From Pseudomonadales bacterium (GTDB lineage Bacteria; Pseudomonadota; Gammaproteobacteria; Pseudomonadales; JAHRWD01), in contig JAESUM010000058.1 in NCBI GenBank assembly GCA_016763075.1, positions 1-40,959 of the forward strand: 40,959 nt of DNA. The letters run 5' to 3'. Shown piece by piece: positions 6,918-16,981 of the stretch. The notes beneath the pieces were generated by a model. The model saw only the letters and a program-made list of their open reading frames with translations. It had not been told where the DNA came from and did no database searches. The translations under genes and the position numbers were made by a program. Position 1 is the first letter of the stretch, and each line of letters opens with the position of its first letter.

Positions 6918-9611
6918 TCATTTCGTTTTAGTCTTTGCTTTGGGTTTCGCCTTTGCTTTTGATTGACCCGCTGCTTTTGGTTTTGGCTTCTTCGCTAGCT
7001 CTTCGACCCATTTGTTATCCCTAAAAAATGCGCGCCAACCGGTTGCTTTACTGTCAACCTCAGTCATTACGTACTGTTCTTTCGACTTACGGCTGAAGCG
7101 AATAATAGAACGATTTCCGTCTGGATCTTTCAATGGTGCGGACAACAAAAACGTGTACTTCACATCAAGTTGGTCTTTCACTGGTAAAACTTCGTCAACG
7201 CAAGGCGCGCGCGTTTCTCGGTTTTTCGGGAACTTACTAGCCGCTAAAAACATACCGGATGCACCATCGCGCAACACGTAATGATCTTCAACCTTTACAC
7301 AGGCTAGATCTGGCATATCGATGGGGTCCATTTTTGGTGGAGCCGCTTCACCGCTTCGAAGTAACTTACGGGTATTTTTGCAATTATCGTTTGTGCAACC
7401 GAAGTATTTCCCGAACCGACCGGTTCGTAGCTCCATATCTTGCGTGCATTTATCGCACTCAATAATTGGCCCGTCATAACCTTTAATTTTGAACAGTCCG
7501 GTTTCAACTTCGTAACCTAAGCAGTCAGGGCTGTTGCCACAGACATGCAATTTACGATTTTCATCAATCAAATATTGATCCATCGCACTGTTACAAAATT
7601 CGCACCTGTGCTTAGAAATCAATAAGCGCGATTCTGCTTCGTCGTCCTCGCCTTCGGCAATGGCTTCTTCACCTTCAGTAAGGTTGATCGTTTGCTTGCA
7701 TCGCTCTTTAGGTGGCAACGCATAACCAGAACACCCCAGGAACACGCCAGTGCTGGCGGTTCGAATTTGCATGTTGCGTTCGCAGGTTGGGCACGCAATA
7801 TCTGTTTCAACCGGTACGTTAGGCCGCATACCGCCTTCAGCTTCCGATGCTTCTTGCAGTTGCGCGCTAAAGTCACGGTAAAAGTCGTTCAGCACGTCCT
7901 TCCAGTTTTGCTTACCTTCGGCAATACCATCAAGAGACTTTTCCAAGTTGGCGGTAAAGCCATAATCCATCAGTTCGCTGAAGCTCTCAGACAGGCGATC
8001 GGTAATGATGTCGCCCATTTTTTCTGCATGAAAACGTTTATTTTTCAGGCTTACATAACCGCGATCTTGGATCGTAGAAATAATAGCGGCGTAGGTTGAT
8101 GGCCTACCAATACCTTGTTTTTCTAGCTCTTTAACCAGGCCAGCTTCAGAAAATCGAGGCGGCGGTTTGGTGAAGTGTTGTTTAGGTTCCAATTGATTCA
8201 AATTTAGCAGATCGCCAACTTTCATGTCTGGCAGGATGACATCTTTGTCATTCGCTTTTGCTGCTTGCACTCGTAAGTAGCCATCAAAACGGATGATACG
8301 ACCCTTCGCTTTGAGTTCGTAATCACCGGCAGTTACTGCAACGGTTGTATTGGTGAACTCTGCAGGTGTCATTTGGCATGCTACAAATTGATTCCAAATC
8401 AATGTGTACAGACGCTCAACATCACGCTCAAGGCCGGTTATGCGCGTGGGTGTGGCGCTAACGTTTGATGGACGAATCGCTTCGTGAGCTTCCTGAGCGC
8501 CTTTTTTGCTGGAATAGCTAATCGGCTCGGTTGGCAGGTAAGCCTTGCTGAAGTTTTCAACAATGTAATCGCGGCAACTGGCTACGGCGTCGGCACTCAA
8601 GCTTGTTGAATCGGTTCGCATATAGGTGATATGCCCCGCTTCATACAGTTTTTGAGCCAGCGTCATGGTTTTCTTAACCCCAAAGCCCAAGCGCGTACTG
8701 GCAGCTTGTTGAAGCGTAGAGGTTATATAAGGTGCGGAAGGCCGTGACTGGGTTTTCCGGTCGTCTCGTGCAGTGATTTTGTATTGCTCACCACGAAGGT
8801 GTTCCAACGCCTCTTGAATCTGTTCTTCATTGACTGGTTTGTAGGCAGAACCTTTATATTTCCCTACTTGGAATCGGCACATCTCGGGGGTTTGCGTTGC
8901 AAGATCTGCAAACAGGTCCCAATATTCTTCGGGTACAAAGGCTCGTATTTCGCACTCGCGCTCGACCAGCAATTTCACTGAGACAGACTGTACGCGCCCT
9001 GCAGACAACCCGCGTGCAACTTTAGCCCACAACAATGGCGAGACCATAAACCCAACCACACGATCTAAAAACCGACGGGCTTGTTGCGCATTGACTCGGT
9101 CGATATTCAGCTCAACCGGTTTTTCGAAAGCAGCTTTAACCGCTTTTTCGGTAATTTCATTAAAAACCACACGTTTGTATTGGCTTAAATCACCACCGAT
9201 TTCTTCACGCAAATGCCAGGCGATAGCTTCTCCCTCTCTATCCAAATCAGTCGCGAGATAGATTGCATCTACCTTACTGGCAGCTAATTGCAGATCAGAA
9301 ACCACTTTTTCTTTGCCGGGTAATACCTGGTATTGGGCAGCCCAATCATTGTCAGGGTCTATTCCCATTCGCTTAATAAGCTGAGCTTGGGCTTTCTGTT
9401 TTTTATAGCTCACTTTCTTCTTATCGGTCATCTTGCGTGTTTTGGCGGCTTCTGCAGCACGCGCTTTAGGGTCTACCGGCTTTGCACTTCCACTGGTTGG
9501 AAGATCGCGGATATGCCCTACGCTAGATTTAACAATAAAGTCTTTCCCTAGGTATTTATTGATCGTTTTGGCTTTTGCCGGTGACTCGACGATAACTAGT
9601 GACTTGGTCAT
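6918..9611 (-). CDS. topA: DNA topoisomerase I (type IA)
   Basis: 897 residues. The TOPRIM domain begins [14 protein letters not shown] (catalytic Glu9) and contains TDLDREGEA (acidic Asp122, Asp124, Glu126). The active-site tyrosine is Tyr330 in [10 protein letters not shown]. Three C-terminal cysteine clusters follow: CPTCERNM...[20 protein letters not shown]...CGNSPDC and CDKCTQDM...CTNDNC, i.e. zinc-ribbon repeats that bind single-stranded DNA and RNA polymerase. The protein ends in a lysine/alanine-rich tail ([20 protein letters not shown]). It relaxes negative supercoils by single-strand passage. Length is slightly above E. coli TopA (865). A good sigma70 promoter lies 110-140 bases upstream. 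Two small conserved genes follow downstream. Confidence 0.98.
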   Translation of the reverse strand: MTKSLVIVESPAKAKTINKYLGKDFIVKSSVGHIRDLPTSGSAKPVDPKARAAEAAKTRKMTDKKKVSYKKQKAQAQLIKRMGIDPDNDWAAQYQVLPGKEKVVSDLQLAASKVDAIYLATDLDREGEAIAWHLREEIGGDLSQYKRVVFNEITEKAVKAAFEKPVELNIDRVNAQQARRFLDRVVGFMVSPLLWAKVARGLSAGRVQSVSVKLLVERECEIRAFVPEEYWDLFADLATQTPEMCRFQVGKYKGSAYKPVNEEQIQEALEHLRGEQYKITARDDRKTQSRPSAPYITSTLQQAASTRLGFGVKKTMTLAQKLYEAGHITYMRTDSTSLSADAVASCRDYIVENFSKAYLPTEPISYSSKKGAQEAHEAIRPSNVSATPTRITGLERDVERLYTLIWNQFVACQMTPAEFTNTTVAVTAGDYELKAKGRIIRFDGYLRVQAAKANDKDVILPDMKVGDLLNLNQLEPKQHFTKPPPRFSEAGLVKELEKQGIGRPSTYAAIISTIQDRGYVSLKNKRFHAEKMGDIITDRLSESFSELMDYGFTANLEKSLDGIAEGKQNWKDVLNDFYRDFSAQLQEASEAEGGMRPNVPVETDIACPTCERNMQIRTASTGVFLGCSGYALPPKERCKQTINLTEGEEAIAEGEDDEAESRLLISKHRCEFCNSAMDQYLIDENRKLHVCGNSPDCLGYEVETGLFKIKGYDGPIIECDKCTQDMELRTGRFGKYFGCTNDNCKNTRKLLRSGEAAPPKMDPIDMPDLACVKVEDHYVLRDGASGMFLAASKFPKNRETRAPCVDEVLPVKDQLDVKYTFLLSAPLKDPDGNRSIIRFSRKSKEQYVMTEVDSKATGWRAFFRDNKWVEELAKKPKPKAAGQSKAKAKPKAKTKTK

Positions 9612-10062
9612 GCTTGCTTAAAAAATTCCTAAAAATTATTGAGTTGCCGGGTATTTTCCCGCCCATGCAGAACCCAGTTGGTTCGCGCAATCTGTACTTA
9701 AAATATGAAAAAAGGTCGACATATATATAGCGAACCGCTGTTGCGGTCAAGCTTATGTAGCGCACAAAATTCGTGAATATTGACTTTATTTCTCACAATA
9801 CAAGCTTTTTTTGTCTCTATTATTCTGTCCACAACCCTGAACTTCTATAGGTTAGAGCAAGAGAAGCCTCCTTCAAATACACTAATTCACCTCTCAAAGC
9901 GCAAGCAACATTCGTTATAAAAAAGACACTAAAACCAAATTTTGGTTACATATGACTTGTGTCCGCTATAACAAAAACAGTACATTCAACTATCATAGTT
10001 ATTAGACAGAATAGTTTTTAGTTTATTCATCTATTTCAAATTTGCTAACGGGAGTTAGGAAT
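9612..10062. other. Divergent intergenic region between topA and uspA
   Basis: The 451-base region between the two divergent starts is AT-rich with no supported gene. It holds the topA promoter (9722-9750), a 7-base inverted repeat with one centre base at 9933-9947 (AACCAAA/TTTGGTT) and a TATAAC -10-like box at 9967-9972 that could serve the stress protein gene. Long A/T runs (for example around 9800-9815) suggest bent, easily melted DNA. Confidence 0.5.
9722..9750 (-). promoter_or_regulatory. Candidate sigma70 promoter for topA with an inverted repeat in the spacer
   Basis: On the minus strand TTGACC (9745-9750) and TATATA (9722-9727) are separated by exactly 17 bases. The spacer region contains a 5-base inverted repeat ACCGC-TGTT-GCGGT at 9734-9747 that reaches into the -35 box. 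Initiation near 9715 would give a leader of about 105 bases. Confidence 0.5.
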
Positions 10063-10500
10063 ATGGGAAAATACCATCACATATTAATTGCGGTTGATTT
10101 AACCGACGAAGGCAAGCAAGTCATCGCTAGAGCCGCAGAAATTGCAGATTCTGAGATCACTAAACTCAGTCTCGTTCATGCTATCGAACCACTTAGTTAT
10201 GCATATGGTGGCGATATCCCGATGGATTTAACCAGCATTCAAGAAGAGATTGAGCAGCAGGCAAAACTAAAGCTAACTGCACTTGCAGAAAGCATGGGCA
10301 TTCCTGAAGAGCAACAACATATCGTTTATGGCCGCCCAGAAGTTGAAATACACAAACTCTCCAAAAAACAAAAAGTAGACCTGGTCGTTATTGGTAGTCA
10401 CGGCCGGCATGGCTTTGCGCTGCTTCTTGGCTCTACCGCAAACGCTGTGCTACATGGCGCCAGTTGCGATATTTTGGCCGTAAGAGTTAGAAGCGAGTAA
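10063..10500 (+). CDS. uspA: Universal stress protein, UspA family
   Basis: 145 residues with the typical UspA layout: first strand YHHILIAVDL with helix DEGKQVIARAAEIA, then LSLVHAIEP, a long central helix, VDLVVIGSHGRHGF and the C-terminal GSTANAVLHGASCDILAVRV. The glycine-rich GSHGRHGFALLLGST segment corresponds to the nucleotide-loop region of the family. I chose the ATG at 10063, preceded by GGGAGTTAGGA. A TTG at 10042 would add seven residues and include the ribosome binding site. The protein is presumably a cytosolic stress-survival factor. The gene is divergent from topA; the next gene on the same strand starts 157 bases later. The symbol reflects the family, not proven orthology. Confidence 0.88.
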   Translation: MGKYHHILIAVDLTDEGKQVIARAAEIADSEITKLSLVHAIEPLSYAYGGDIPMDLTSIQEEIEQQAKLKLTALAESMGIPEEQQHIVYGRPEVEIHKLSKKQKVDLVVIGSHGRHGFALLLGSTANAVLHGASCDILAVRVRSE

Positions 10501-10657
10501 CAGCTATTGTTATAATCCCCTAACTCACTGGCAAAACCAATTGCCTCAGCTAGTCTTCCTGTATGCGGGCCAGTCAACCGCATTTGACGATACATACTGA
10601 CACTGATTTCTCCGCACAAGCGGTCACAATTAGCCAACAGGGTTATTAGTTATTGAA

Positions 10658-11197
10658 ATGAAGGCATCCACTTCCGAACACCCAGACTTAGACTGGAGTC
10701 AAGTTAGAGAAACGCTAACGATGGTCGCATTGGCGGTCGTGCAAATAAAGGCGTCTATGACGGAAAGTAACGAGTCAGCCATACGGTTGAGCACCGCGGT
10801 AACGGAGATCTCCTCCAACCTTCAAAAAATACGGTCCGCATACCTACAAGACAATCACAGCAGCGATGAATTCGAACAAATCGAGCGGCAGATTCAACAA
10901 AGCGTCATATCGCTTCAATCCAATGATCGCCTCAACCAGCGCTTAGAACACGTAGCGGATAGTTTGGTTAACTTAGGGAACTTGATAGAAGACCCTGCTC
11001 AACTGTACAACCCATCGGCATGGAAAGGTTTACAAGAAGAAATCAAAAGCAATCACAGCATGGAAGAAGAGCGCATCATGTTTGAACACATTATGATGGG
11101 CGCTACCATCGACGAAGCATTAGAAATTTACCAACATCATTTTGATAACAAACCCGAAGATGATGACGATACAGATGATGAAATCGAACTCTTCTAA
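10658..11197 (+). CDS. Helical protein of unknown function with acidic tail
   Basis: 179 residues, predicted almost entirely helical and soluble. Residues 10-60 form a heptad-rich helix (WSQVRETLTMVALAVVQIKASM, SAIRLSTAVTEISSNLQKI), residues 70-110 a second one (FEQIERQIQQSVISLQSNDRLNQRLEHVADSLVNLGNL), and the tail (about residues 163-179) is a run of Asp/Glu ending in IELF. The segment QQSVISLQSNDRLNQRLEHV resembles one seen in small uncharacterised proteins of Pseudomonas-like bacteria, and the whole recalls signalling four-helix bundles of the chemoreceptor or CheZ type. This is a loose resemblance, not a domain match. The start is the ATG at 10658; no strong ribosome binding site is seen. 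Confidence 0.65.
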   Translation: MKASTSEHPDLDWSQVRETLTMVALAVVQIKASMTESNESAIRLSTAVTEISSNLQKIRSAYLQDNHSSDEFEQIERQIQQSVISLQSNDRLNQRLEHVADSLVNLGNLIEDPAQLYNPSAWKGLQEEIKSNHSMEEERIMFEHIMMGATIDEALEIYQHHFDNKPEDDDDTDDEIELF

Positions 11198-11206
11198 CGT
11201 CCTGTA

Positions 11207-12007
11207 TTAATCCGAAATCAACACTTCATCCCCCACATGAATGGTGCCTTCACCCTGGTTAATTAAATTCTGACCAAGGTAAATTTGCTTATCTTTTGCG
11301 CGTCTAAATTCAGCCAAACCTGTCATGATTTCACGGTCTATTTCGGCAGTATTTTGGTCAATCGTCGGCATCGAACACCGCGCGCATGCTTTAGCTACAC
11401 TGAACTCAACCTCATTGATGCGAATCGACTTCCAACCATCTTCGGCAAAAGCATCACAACCTGAAATCACAATATTAGGCCTGAAACGGCTCATCGAAAC
11501 CGGACGTTTTAGTCGCGTACTGAGTTCAGCAAGTGAAGCTTCTGAAATCAGTAATATCGGGAAGCCGTCGGCAAAAGAAACCGTATCGGAAACGCCGCTG
11601 TAATCCGCATCGATGGACCGTCGAGTGCTTTCCGGCATAAATACCAGCCGGCACGGCACGTTCAAATATTGGCTGAGCCAATGAGCGGCTTCATCGCCCA
11701 TATCTTCTGCCTCACATTGATCTGACCATACCGTTACCTGCATGGCTACGCTAGAACCATTCTTAAAGGGCACATCAATTGAGGGCATAGACGGCGCACT
11801 CAATTCCAATGAAACACCCATCAGCTGAACGCCAATAAGAGCTATCGCGGGGGTCTGCCTTTGTGTGATGAATTTCCCACTCAAATCAACAATCATCCAA
11901 CGCCGATCGTTACTCAAACCAAAACGATCCATTGCGCTGCTTTCAAGTGATATTTGACCTGCGGATTTGATCGGATATATATTCAACTGCGAAACCAGTA
12001 TCGTCAT
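11207..12007 (-). CDS. MOSC domain protein, YcbX-like without ferredoxin domain
   Basis: 266 residues. The N-terminal MOSC_N beta-barrel domain starts VSQLNIYPIKSAGQI and contains DRRWMIVD and FITQRQTPAIALI. The C-terminal MOSC domain contains DGFPILLISEASLAELS, SRFRPNIVISG and the cysteine motif CARCSMPTID, whose second cysteine position is the conserved MOSC cysteine for molybdenum cofactor. E. coli YcbX (369 residues) carries an extra 2Fe-2S domain at the C-terminus; this protein stops before it, so electrons must come from elsewhere. The likely role is Mo-dependent reduction of N-hydroxylated compounds. The ATG at 12007 has AGGCGAG upstream. The longer frame to 12160 would run into the divergent lipoprotein gene and is rejected. 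Confidence 0.87.
   Translation of the reverse strand: MTILVSQLNIYPIKSAGQISLESSAMDRFGLSNDRRWMIVDLSGKFITQRQTPAIALIGVQLMGVSLELSAPSMPSIDVPFKNGSSVAMQVTVWSDQCEAEDMGDEAAHWLSQYLNVPCRLVFMPESTRRSIDADYSGVSDTVSFADGFPILLISEASLAELSTRLKRPVSMSRFRPNIVISGCDAFAEDGWKSIRINEVEFSVAKACARCSMPTIDQNTAEIDREIMTGLAEFRRAKDKQIYLGQNLINQGEGTIHVGDEVLISD
11954..11981 (+). promoter_or_regulatory. Candidate sigma70 promoter for the DUF1499 lipoprotein gene
   Basis: TTGACC (11954-11959) and TATATA (11976-11981) are separated by 16 bases on the plus strand. The promoter lies inside the 5' part of the divergent MOSC coding sequence. The two start codons are only 43 bases apart, so a promoter reaching into the neighbour is expected. 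Confidence 0.35.
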
Positions 12008-12050
12008 TAACTCGCCTATTCCATTTTCAACAACACTTACAGGATAATTT

Positions 12051-12509
12051 ATGCGCCATCTACATGGGTTGAACCCACTAACCGCTACTATTTTACTCGC
12101 AACTGCGATGTTTCTAAGTGGATGTAGCGGAACTATTCCAGATACGCTGGGGGTCATCAATGAAAAATTACCTGCCTGCCCCGATAAACCAAATTGCGTC
12201 GTCAGTCATCTATATGATGATGAACATCAAATTGATCCACTCACCTATTCCGGTGAGTTAGCCGCGGCTCATGCCCAACTTGTGAAGAGCATCGAGCAAA
12301 TACCAGGAAGTAAAATCATCACCAACAGCGAACGCTATATTCACGCCGAGTTTACCAGCCAAATCATGCGTTATGTGGACGACGTAGAGTTTTATTTTAA
12401 TAACGAAGAGAAGATAATTGATCTGCGCTCAGCATCTCGATTAGGGCATTCAGATATGGGAGTAAACCGCGAACGCATTGAAACATTACGAGGGTTTTTC
12501 AAACCCTAA
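12051..12509 (+). CDS. DUF1499 family lipoprotein
   Basis: 152 residues with a lipoprotein signal peptide: hydrophobic ATILLATAMFLSGC, with lipobox LSGC placing the lipidated Cys at about residue 25. The mature protein has the DUF1499 pattern, including LPACPDKPNCVVSH near the start, IPGSKIITNSERYIHAEF in the middle, and the closing VEFYFNNEEKIIDLRSASRLGHSDMGVNRERIETLR. Function of the family is unknown. The residue after Cys is Ser, so outer-membrane sorting is likely. AGGA lies 6 bases before the ATG. The gene ends before a two-way terminator shared with recA. Confidence 0.88.
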   Translation: MRHLHGLNPLTATILLATAMFLSGCSGTIPDTLGVINEKLPACPDKPNCVVSHLYDDEHQIDPLTYSGELAAAHAQLVKSIEQIPGSKIITNSERYIHAEFTSQIMRYVDDVEFYFNNEEKIIDLRSASRLGHSDMGVNRERIETLRGFFKP

Positions 12510-12529
12510 AATCTAGCGGGAATTATATT

Positions 12530-12555
12530 GCGCGCTGAAACAGCTTTCAGCGCGC
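12530..12555. terminator. Bidirectional hairpin terminator between DUF1499 gene and recA
   Basis: Perfect 11-base arms (GCGCGCTGAAA and TTTCAGCGCGC) with a 4-base loop lie between two convergent genes. No long T-run follows on either side, so the hairpin is stable but not textbook. Confidence 0.65.
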
Positions 12556-12568
12556 TATCAAGCGTTAC

Positions 12569-13600
12569 TTAAGATTCTGCTTCAATGCTATCAAGCAATT
12601 TTGCATCTTCAGAATCCGGCAGCAACAACGCGCGAATCCGGCCCATTAGCTCACTGGCTATTTCAGGGTTTTCAATTAAGAATTTCGTTGAATTGGCTTT
12701 ACCTTGGCCTATTCGGTCACTACCGTAGCTATACCAGGCTCCGGCTTTTTCAACCATTTCATGCTTAACACCAAGGTCGATAAGTTCGCCCAATTGGTTA
12801 ATCCCTTTACCGTACAAAATTTGGAATTCAGCCTGCTTAAACGGTGGTGAAACTTTGTTTTTCACAACCTTTACGCGGGTTTCATTACCGATAATTTCAT
12901 CGCCCTGCTTAACTGCGCCAATACGCCGGATATCTAGACGCACGGACGCATAAAACTTCAGTGCATTACCGCCGGTGGTTGTTTCTGGGCTACCAAACAT
13001 CACACCAATCTTCATCCGAATTTGGTTAATGAAAATCACCATACAGTTTGAACGACTGATATTACCGGTAATTTTACGCAGTGCTTGTGACATTAAACGT
13101 GCCTGCAAGCCAACATGGTGATCACCCATTTCGCCATCGATCTCGGCCTTCGGTGTTAACGCAGCCACCGAGTCAATAACCACAAGATCAACCGCACCCG
13201 AACGTACCAACATATCGGTAATTTCTAGTGCTTGTTCACCTGTGTCTGGCTGAGAGACTAATAAATCGTCAATGTTCACACCAATTTTTTGCGCGTAAGA
13301 AGGGTCAAGCGCGTGCTCAGCGTCTACAAACGCAGCCGTTCCACCGGCCATTTGGCACTGAGCAATCACTTCCAACGTCAGTGTTGTTTTACCTGAAGAT
13401 TCTGGCCCATAAATTTCTACGACTCGTCCGCGGGGCAAGCCGCCTATTCCAAGGGCAATATCTAACCCAATCGAGCCTGTCGAAATTGAAGGGATACGTT
13501 TAATTTCGGTATCGCCCAATCGCATGACCGCGCCTTTACCAAACTGCTTATCAATTTGAGAAAGTGCTGCTTGTAGTGCTTTTTTCTTGTTGTCGTCCAT
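12569..13600 (-). CDS. recA: Recombinase A
   Basis: 343 residues, nearly identical in layout to E. coli RecA (353). Walker A is GPESSGKT at residues 65-72. Walker B is [10 protein letters not shown], followed by the L1/L2 DNA-binding loops ([51 protein letters not shown]). The C-terminus is acidic ([18 protein letters not shown]). It catalyses strand exchange and stimulates LexA cleavage. It lies 65 bases after pncC on the same strand. I see no CTGT-N8-ACAG type SOS box in that gap or ahead of pncC. recX, often directly downstream in this lineage, is not present; instead a convergent lipoprotein gene follows. Confidence 0.99.
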   Translation of the reverse strand: MDDNKKKALQAALSQIDKQFGKGAVMRLGDTEIKRIPSISTGSIGLDIALGIGGLPRGRVVEIYGPESSGKTTLTLEVIAQCQMAGGTAAFVDAEHALDPSYAQKIGVNIDDLLVSQPDTGEQALEITDMLVRSGAVDLVVIDSVAALTPKAEIDGEMGDHHVGLQARLMSQALRKITGNISRSNCMVIFINQIRMKIGVMFGSPETTTGGNALKFYASVRLDIRRIGAVKQGDEIIGNETRVKVVKNKVSPPFKQAEFQILYGKGINQLGELIDLGVKHEMVEKAGAWYSYGSDRIGQGKANSTKFLIENPEIASELMGRIRALLLPDSEDAKLLDSIEAES

Positions 13601-13665
13601 CTATTTAACCCAAATTATGTACTTAAAATTTCCATCCAAAAAAGCCAACCATCATCAATAGATGT

Positions 13666-14157
13666 TCAACCATCACAAACTGCTAATAAACCCACCAAAG
13701 CCTGCTCCAACGCTTGCGCCCGAATTTGATTCCGGTCACCGCGAAAGCGGTAACGCCGGGTCTGGGTTTTCTCCCCTTCTACGGCCCAACCAAACCAAAC
13801 GGTTCCAACTGGTTTTTCTAACGTACCGCCACCTGGCCCAGCAACACCAGTAATTGAAACCGCTAGCTGTGCGCCGGTTTTTTTAAGCGCTCCTTCGGCC
13901 ATTGCGCGCGCCACTGCTTCGCTAACTGCGCCAGACCCGTCGATAACAAACTCGGGAATACCCAGTAAGTTTTGTTTCGACTGATTTGAATAGGTCACAA
14001 ATCCGCATTCAAACCAATCAGAGGAGCCAGAAACAGAGGTGCAAACCTCCGCTAGCCCTCCGCCAGTGCAGGATTCCGCCGTTACCATTCGAACATTCTT
14101 AGATTTAAGCGAATGCCCCAGATTTACAACCAGTGATTGAAGGTCGAGGTTTTTCAT
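13666..14157 (-). CDS. pncC: Nicotinamide-nucleotide amidohydrolase (CinA C-terminal domain)
   Basis: 163 residues matching the stand-alone CinA C-terminal domain: TAESCTGGGLAEVCTSVSGSS (catalytic Ser region), FVTYSNQSKQNLLGI, GAVSEAVARAMAEGA, SITGVAGPGGGTLEKPVGTVWFG. The enzyme deamidates nicotinamide mononucleotide to nicotinate mononucleotide, recycling NMN made by NAD-dependent DNA ligase. The ATG at 14157 has AGGGA 5 bases upstream; a longer frame to 14232 lacks support. It lies between recA (same strand, 65 bases downstream) and divergent mutS, the usual place in this lineage. Confidence 0.95.
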   Translation of the reverse strand: MKNLDLQSLVVNLGHSLKSKNVRMVTAESCTGGGLAEVCTSVSGSSDWFECGFVTYSNQSKQNLLGIPEFVIDGSGAVSEAVARAMAEGALKKTGAQLAVSITGVAGPGGGTLEKPVGTVWFGWAVEGEKTQTRRYRFRGDRNQIRAQALEQALVGLLAVCDG

Positions 14158-14257
14158 AGTCCCTTTTGATAACTCCAAATGTCGCTGGTTTGGCCTCAGA
14201 TTAAAAAATAGAATACCAGAAATCCCATTCAATAGTTTATCTGCCTAGCCCAAATCA

Positions 14258-14283
14258 CGTAAAATCAATCTATTTGATTTACG
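14258..14283. promoter_or_regulatory. Near-perfect inverted repeat in the pncC-mutS divergent region
   Basis: The arms CGTAAAATCA and TGATTTACG match except for one extra A, around an AT-rich centre of 7 bases. The site lies 18 bases before the mutS ATG and about 100 bases before the pncC ATG, a position suited to an operator or a promoter-overlapping site. No known regulator is assigned. Confidence 0.35.
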
Positions 14284-14300
14284 AGCATTTCTGATTCGCT

Positions 14301-16856
14301 ATGACTGTACCAACTACCCACACTCCAATGATGCAACAATACCTTCGAATTAAGGCAGACCATCCGGATAAACTCGTGTTTTACCGCATGGGCGACTTTT
14401 ATGAGCTGTTCTACGACGATGCAAAACAAGCCGCTGCATTACTGGATATCACGCTGACAAGCCGTGGGAATTCAGGAGGCAAACCTATTCCGATGGCCGG
14501 GTTACCTCATCACGCCGCTGAAAACTATCTGGCACGGCTGATTCGCCGTGGTCAGTCGATAGCCATTTGCGAACAAATAGGCGACCCTGCTACATCAAAA
14601 GGCCCCGTCGAAAGGAAAGTAATGCGCATCGTAACCCCTGGCACGGTAACCGATGAGGCATTCTTGGATGAAAGCCGTGACAACTTCCTAGCGGCGGTCT
14701 GCGGTACCACCAAGACCATTGGGCTTTCAGTGCTTGATATCAGCAGCGGTCAATTTGTGGTTTCCGAGCCTAAAGACCTTGACAGTTTACTGGCCGAACT
14801 TGAACGCCTCAAACCTGCTGAGCTGCTAATTCCTGAATCCTTACCTATCGAACTACCCGCACGCTGGCTTGCCATTCACAAGCAGCGTCCTGAATGGGAA
14901 TTTGACCAGCAAAGCGGTTACGACAATCTGTGCAGTCAGTTTCAGTCGAAATCATTAGAAGGTTTCGGCTGCGAAAACCTCGCCGCCGGAATTGGCGCTG
15001 CGGGCTGCTTGCTTGAATACGCAAAACTCACGCAACAGACCGCCCTACCCCATATCAACCGCATTAGCTGCTTACACTCAGCCGATTACGTACACCTGGA
15101 TGCCGCCAGCCGTCGCAACTTAGAGTTGGACCAAAACCTTTCCGGTGGTCGCAGCAATACCCTGCTTTCAGTGATCGACCACACCGCAACATCCATGGGA
15201 AGCCGTATGCTTGGCCGCTGGCTTAACCACCCAATATGCGACCTCGATACATTGCAGTCACGCCAACGCAGCATTTCAACGCTGGTAGATGGCTACTTAT
15301 ATGAAACCGTTTCGGAAATACTCAAACAAGTAGGTGATCTCGAGCGCATTATCGCGCGACTAGGGCTACGGTCAGCGCGGCCGCGAGACTTAGTACGCTT
15401 ACAGCATGGGCTTTCGCAGTTACCTGAATTACAAAAAAAACTAACGGTGGTCGAATCACCTCAACTTCGCGAATTACTTAATCAAGCTTCAGAGTTCCCA
15501 GCGCTTACTGAGCTACTGAACCGAGCTCTGATTGAGAACCCACCGGTTCTAATTCGAGATGGTGGTGTCATCGCCGATGGTTTTGACGATGATCTCGACG
15601 AACTACGAAACATCAGCCGCAACGCCGACCAATTTTTAATAAACCTCGAAGAACGAGAAAAGCAGCAAACCGGCATAAAAACGCTCAAAGTAAACTACAA
15701 CCGAGTCCACGGATTTTATATTGAGATCAGTCGCTTAAATGCCGACCAAGCGCCCGTGCATTATGTTCGAAAACAGACGCTAAAAAATGTCGAACGTTAC
15801 ATCACACCTGAGCTTAAAGAGTTTGAAGACAAAGTACTGAGTAGCCGCAGCAAATCGTTAGCCCGAGAAAAACAGGTGTACGAACGACTACTCGAGCAAC
15901 TCAATGAACAGCTCACTGAATTGCAAAACTCTATTCGTGCAATATCAGAAATCGACCTGCTCTCCACATTGGCTGAACGATCAATAACACTCAATTTAAT
16001 TCAACCTCAACTCACCGACACACCCGGCATAGAAATTAAAGGCGGACGCCACTTAGTCGTCGAGCAAATGCTCGATAAACCTTTCGTAGCAAACGACCTT
16101 CAGTTCAACTCAGAACGAAAAATGCTAGTGATAACGGGGCCGAACATGGGCGGTAAATCCACCTATATGCGCCAAAACGCTCTGATCGTGTTACTTGCAC
16201 ACATTGGCAGTTTTGTCCCAGCGGGTAGCGCAACCATTGGGATTGTCGACCGTATCTTTACGCGTATTGGCTCTTCAGATGACCTCGCTGGCGGCCGTTC
16301 TACCTTCATGGTAGAAATGACTGAAACGGCGAATATCATCCACAATGCGACCCAAAGAAGTTTAGTCCTGATGGATGAAGTTGGCCGCGGAACCAGCACC
16401 TTCGACGGCCTGTCACTTGCCTGGGCCTGCGCGCGCTATTTAGCCGAGAAGATCCAAGCATACACACTGTTTGCGACTCACTATTTTGAACTCACAAGTC
16501 TTGAAGAAGAAATCCCATGCGTCGTGAATGTACATGTAAAGGCCGTTGAATACGCAAACCAGATTGTATTTTTACACGCGGTTGAAGATGGCGCAGCGAA
16601 TCAAAGTTACGGATTAGAAGTCGCACGGCTTGCCGGCATTCCGAGTAAGGTTATTGGCCTAGCACGAACAAAATTACAGCAACTGGAGCAAGAAAGTGTA
16701 TCTGGGGCATCAATTTCAGTTGCCCCACAGCAACAAGAACTGTTTAGCGAACAACCAGATTCTGCTCTTCGAGAATGGCTTGATGCCATCGATATCAACG
16801 AAATCACGCCGATGGAGGCGATAATACTGCTCAGCGAGGCAAAAAAATTACCTTAA
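14301..16856 (+). CDS. mutS: DNA mismatch repair protein MutS
   Basis: 851 residues (E. coli 853). The mismatch-recognition F-x-E motif is Phe33-Tyr34-Glu35 in [11 protein letters not shown]. The clamp/lever region follows, then Walker [14 protein letters not shown] near residues 613-625, Walker [17 protein letters not shown], the [10 protein letters not shown]-type region ([10 protein letters not shown]), and a C-terminal tetramerisation segment ([28 protein letters not shown]). It recognises mispairs and recruits MutL. It is divergent from pncC and followed 125 bases later by fdxA. Confidence 0.99.
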   Translation: MTVPTTHTPMMQQYLRIKADHPDKLVFYRMGDFYELFYDDAKQAAALLDITLTSRGNSGGKPIPMAGLPHHAAENYLARLIRRGQSIAICEQIGDPATSKGPVERKVMRIVTPGTVTDEAFLDESRDNFLAAVCGTTKTIGLSVLDISSGQFVVSEPKDLDSLLAELERLKPAELLIPESLPIELPARWLAIHKQRPEWEFDQQSGYDNLCSQFQSKSLEGFGCENLAAGIGAAGCLLEYAKLTQQTALPHINRISCLHSADYVHLDAASRRNLELDQNLSGGRSNTLLSVIDHTATSMGSRMLGRWLNHPICDLDTLQSRQRSISTLVDGYLYETVSEILKQVGDLERIIARLGLRSARPRDLVRLQHGLSQLPELQKKLTVVESPQLRELLNQASEFPALTELLNRALIENPPVLIRDGGVIADGFDDDLDELRNISRNADQFLINLEEREKQQTGIKTLKVNYNRVHGFYIEISRLNADQAPVHYVRKQTLKNVERYITPELKEFEDKVLSSRSKSLAREKQVYERLLEQLNEQLTELQNSIRAISEIDLLSTLAERSITLNLIQPQLTDTPGIEIKGGRHLVVEQMLDKPFVANDLQFNSERKMLVITGPNMGGKSTYMRQNALIVLLAHIGSFVPAGSATIGIVDRIFTRIGSSDDLAGGRSTFMVEMTETANIIHNATQRSLVLMDEVGRGTSTFDGLSLAWACARYLAEKIQAYTLFATHYFELTSLEEEIPCVVNVHVKAVEYANQIVFLHAVEDGAANQSYGLEVARLAGIPSKVIGLARTKLQQLEQESVSGASISVAPQQQELFSEQPDSALREWLDAIDINEITPMEAIILLSEAKKLP

Positions 16857-16981
16857 TCGCGAAATCAGAGCACATAACTGATTTCAGTCACGCTCAAATT
16901 TGTTAAACTGCCCCGCTGAAATTGCCCGACTCTCTGCATCAAATGACAAACAGAGGTCTCGATTAGTAACTGGAGTAACGA

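Noticed and set aside
9556-9765. A 69-residue minus-strand frame crossing the topA start
   Set aside because: It overlaps topA in another frame and runs through the topA promoter.
12008-12160. Longer start for the MOSC protein
   Set aside because: The extra 51 residues overlap the divergent lipoprotein gene and do not resemble the family; the ATG at 12007 has a good ribosome binding site.
16861-16885. Hairpin with 8-base arms after mutS as a terminator
   Set aside because: No T-run follows and fdxA begins 100 bases later; it may be a leader structure but not a clear terminator.
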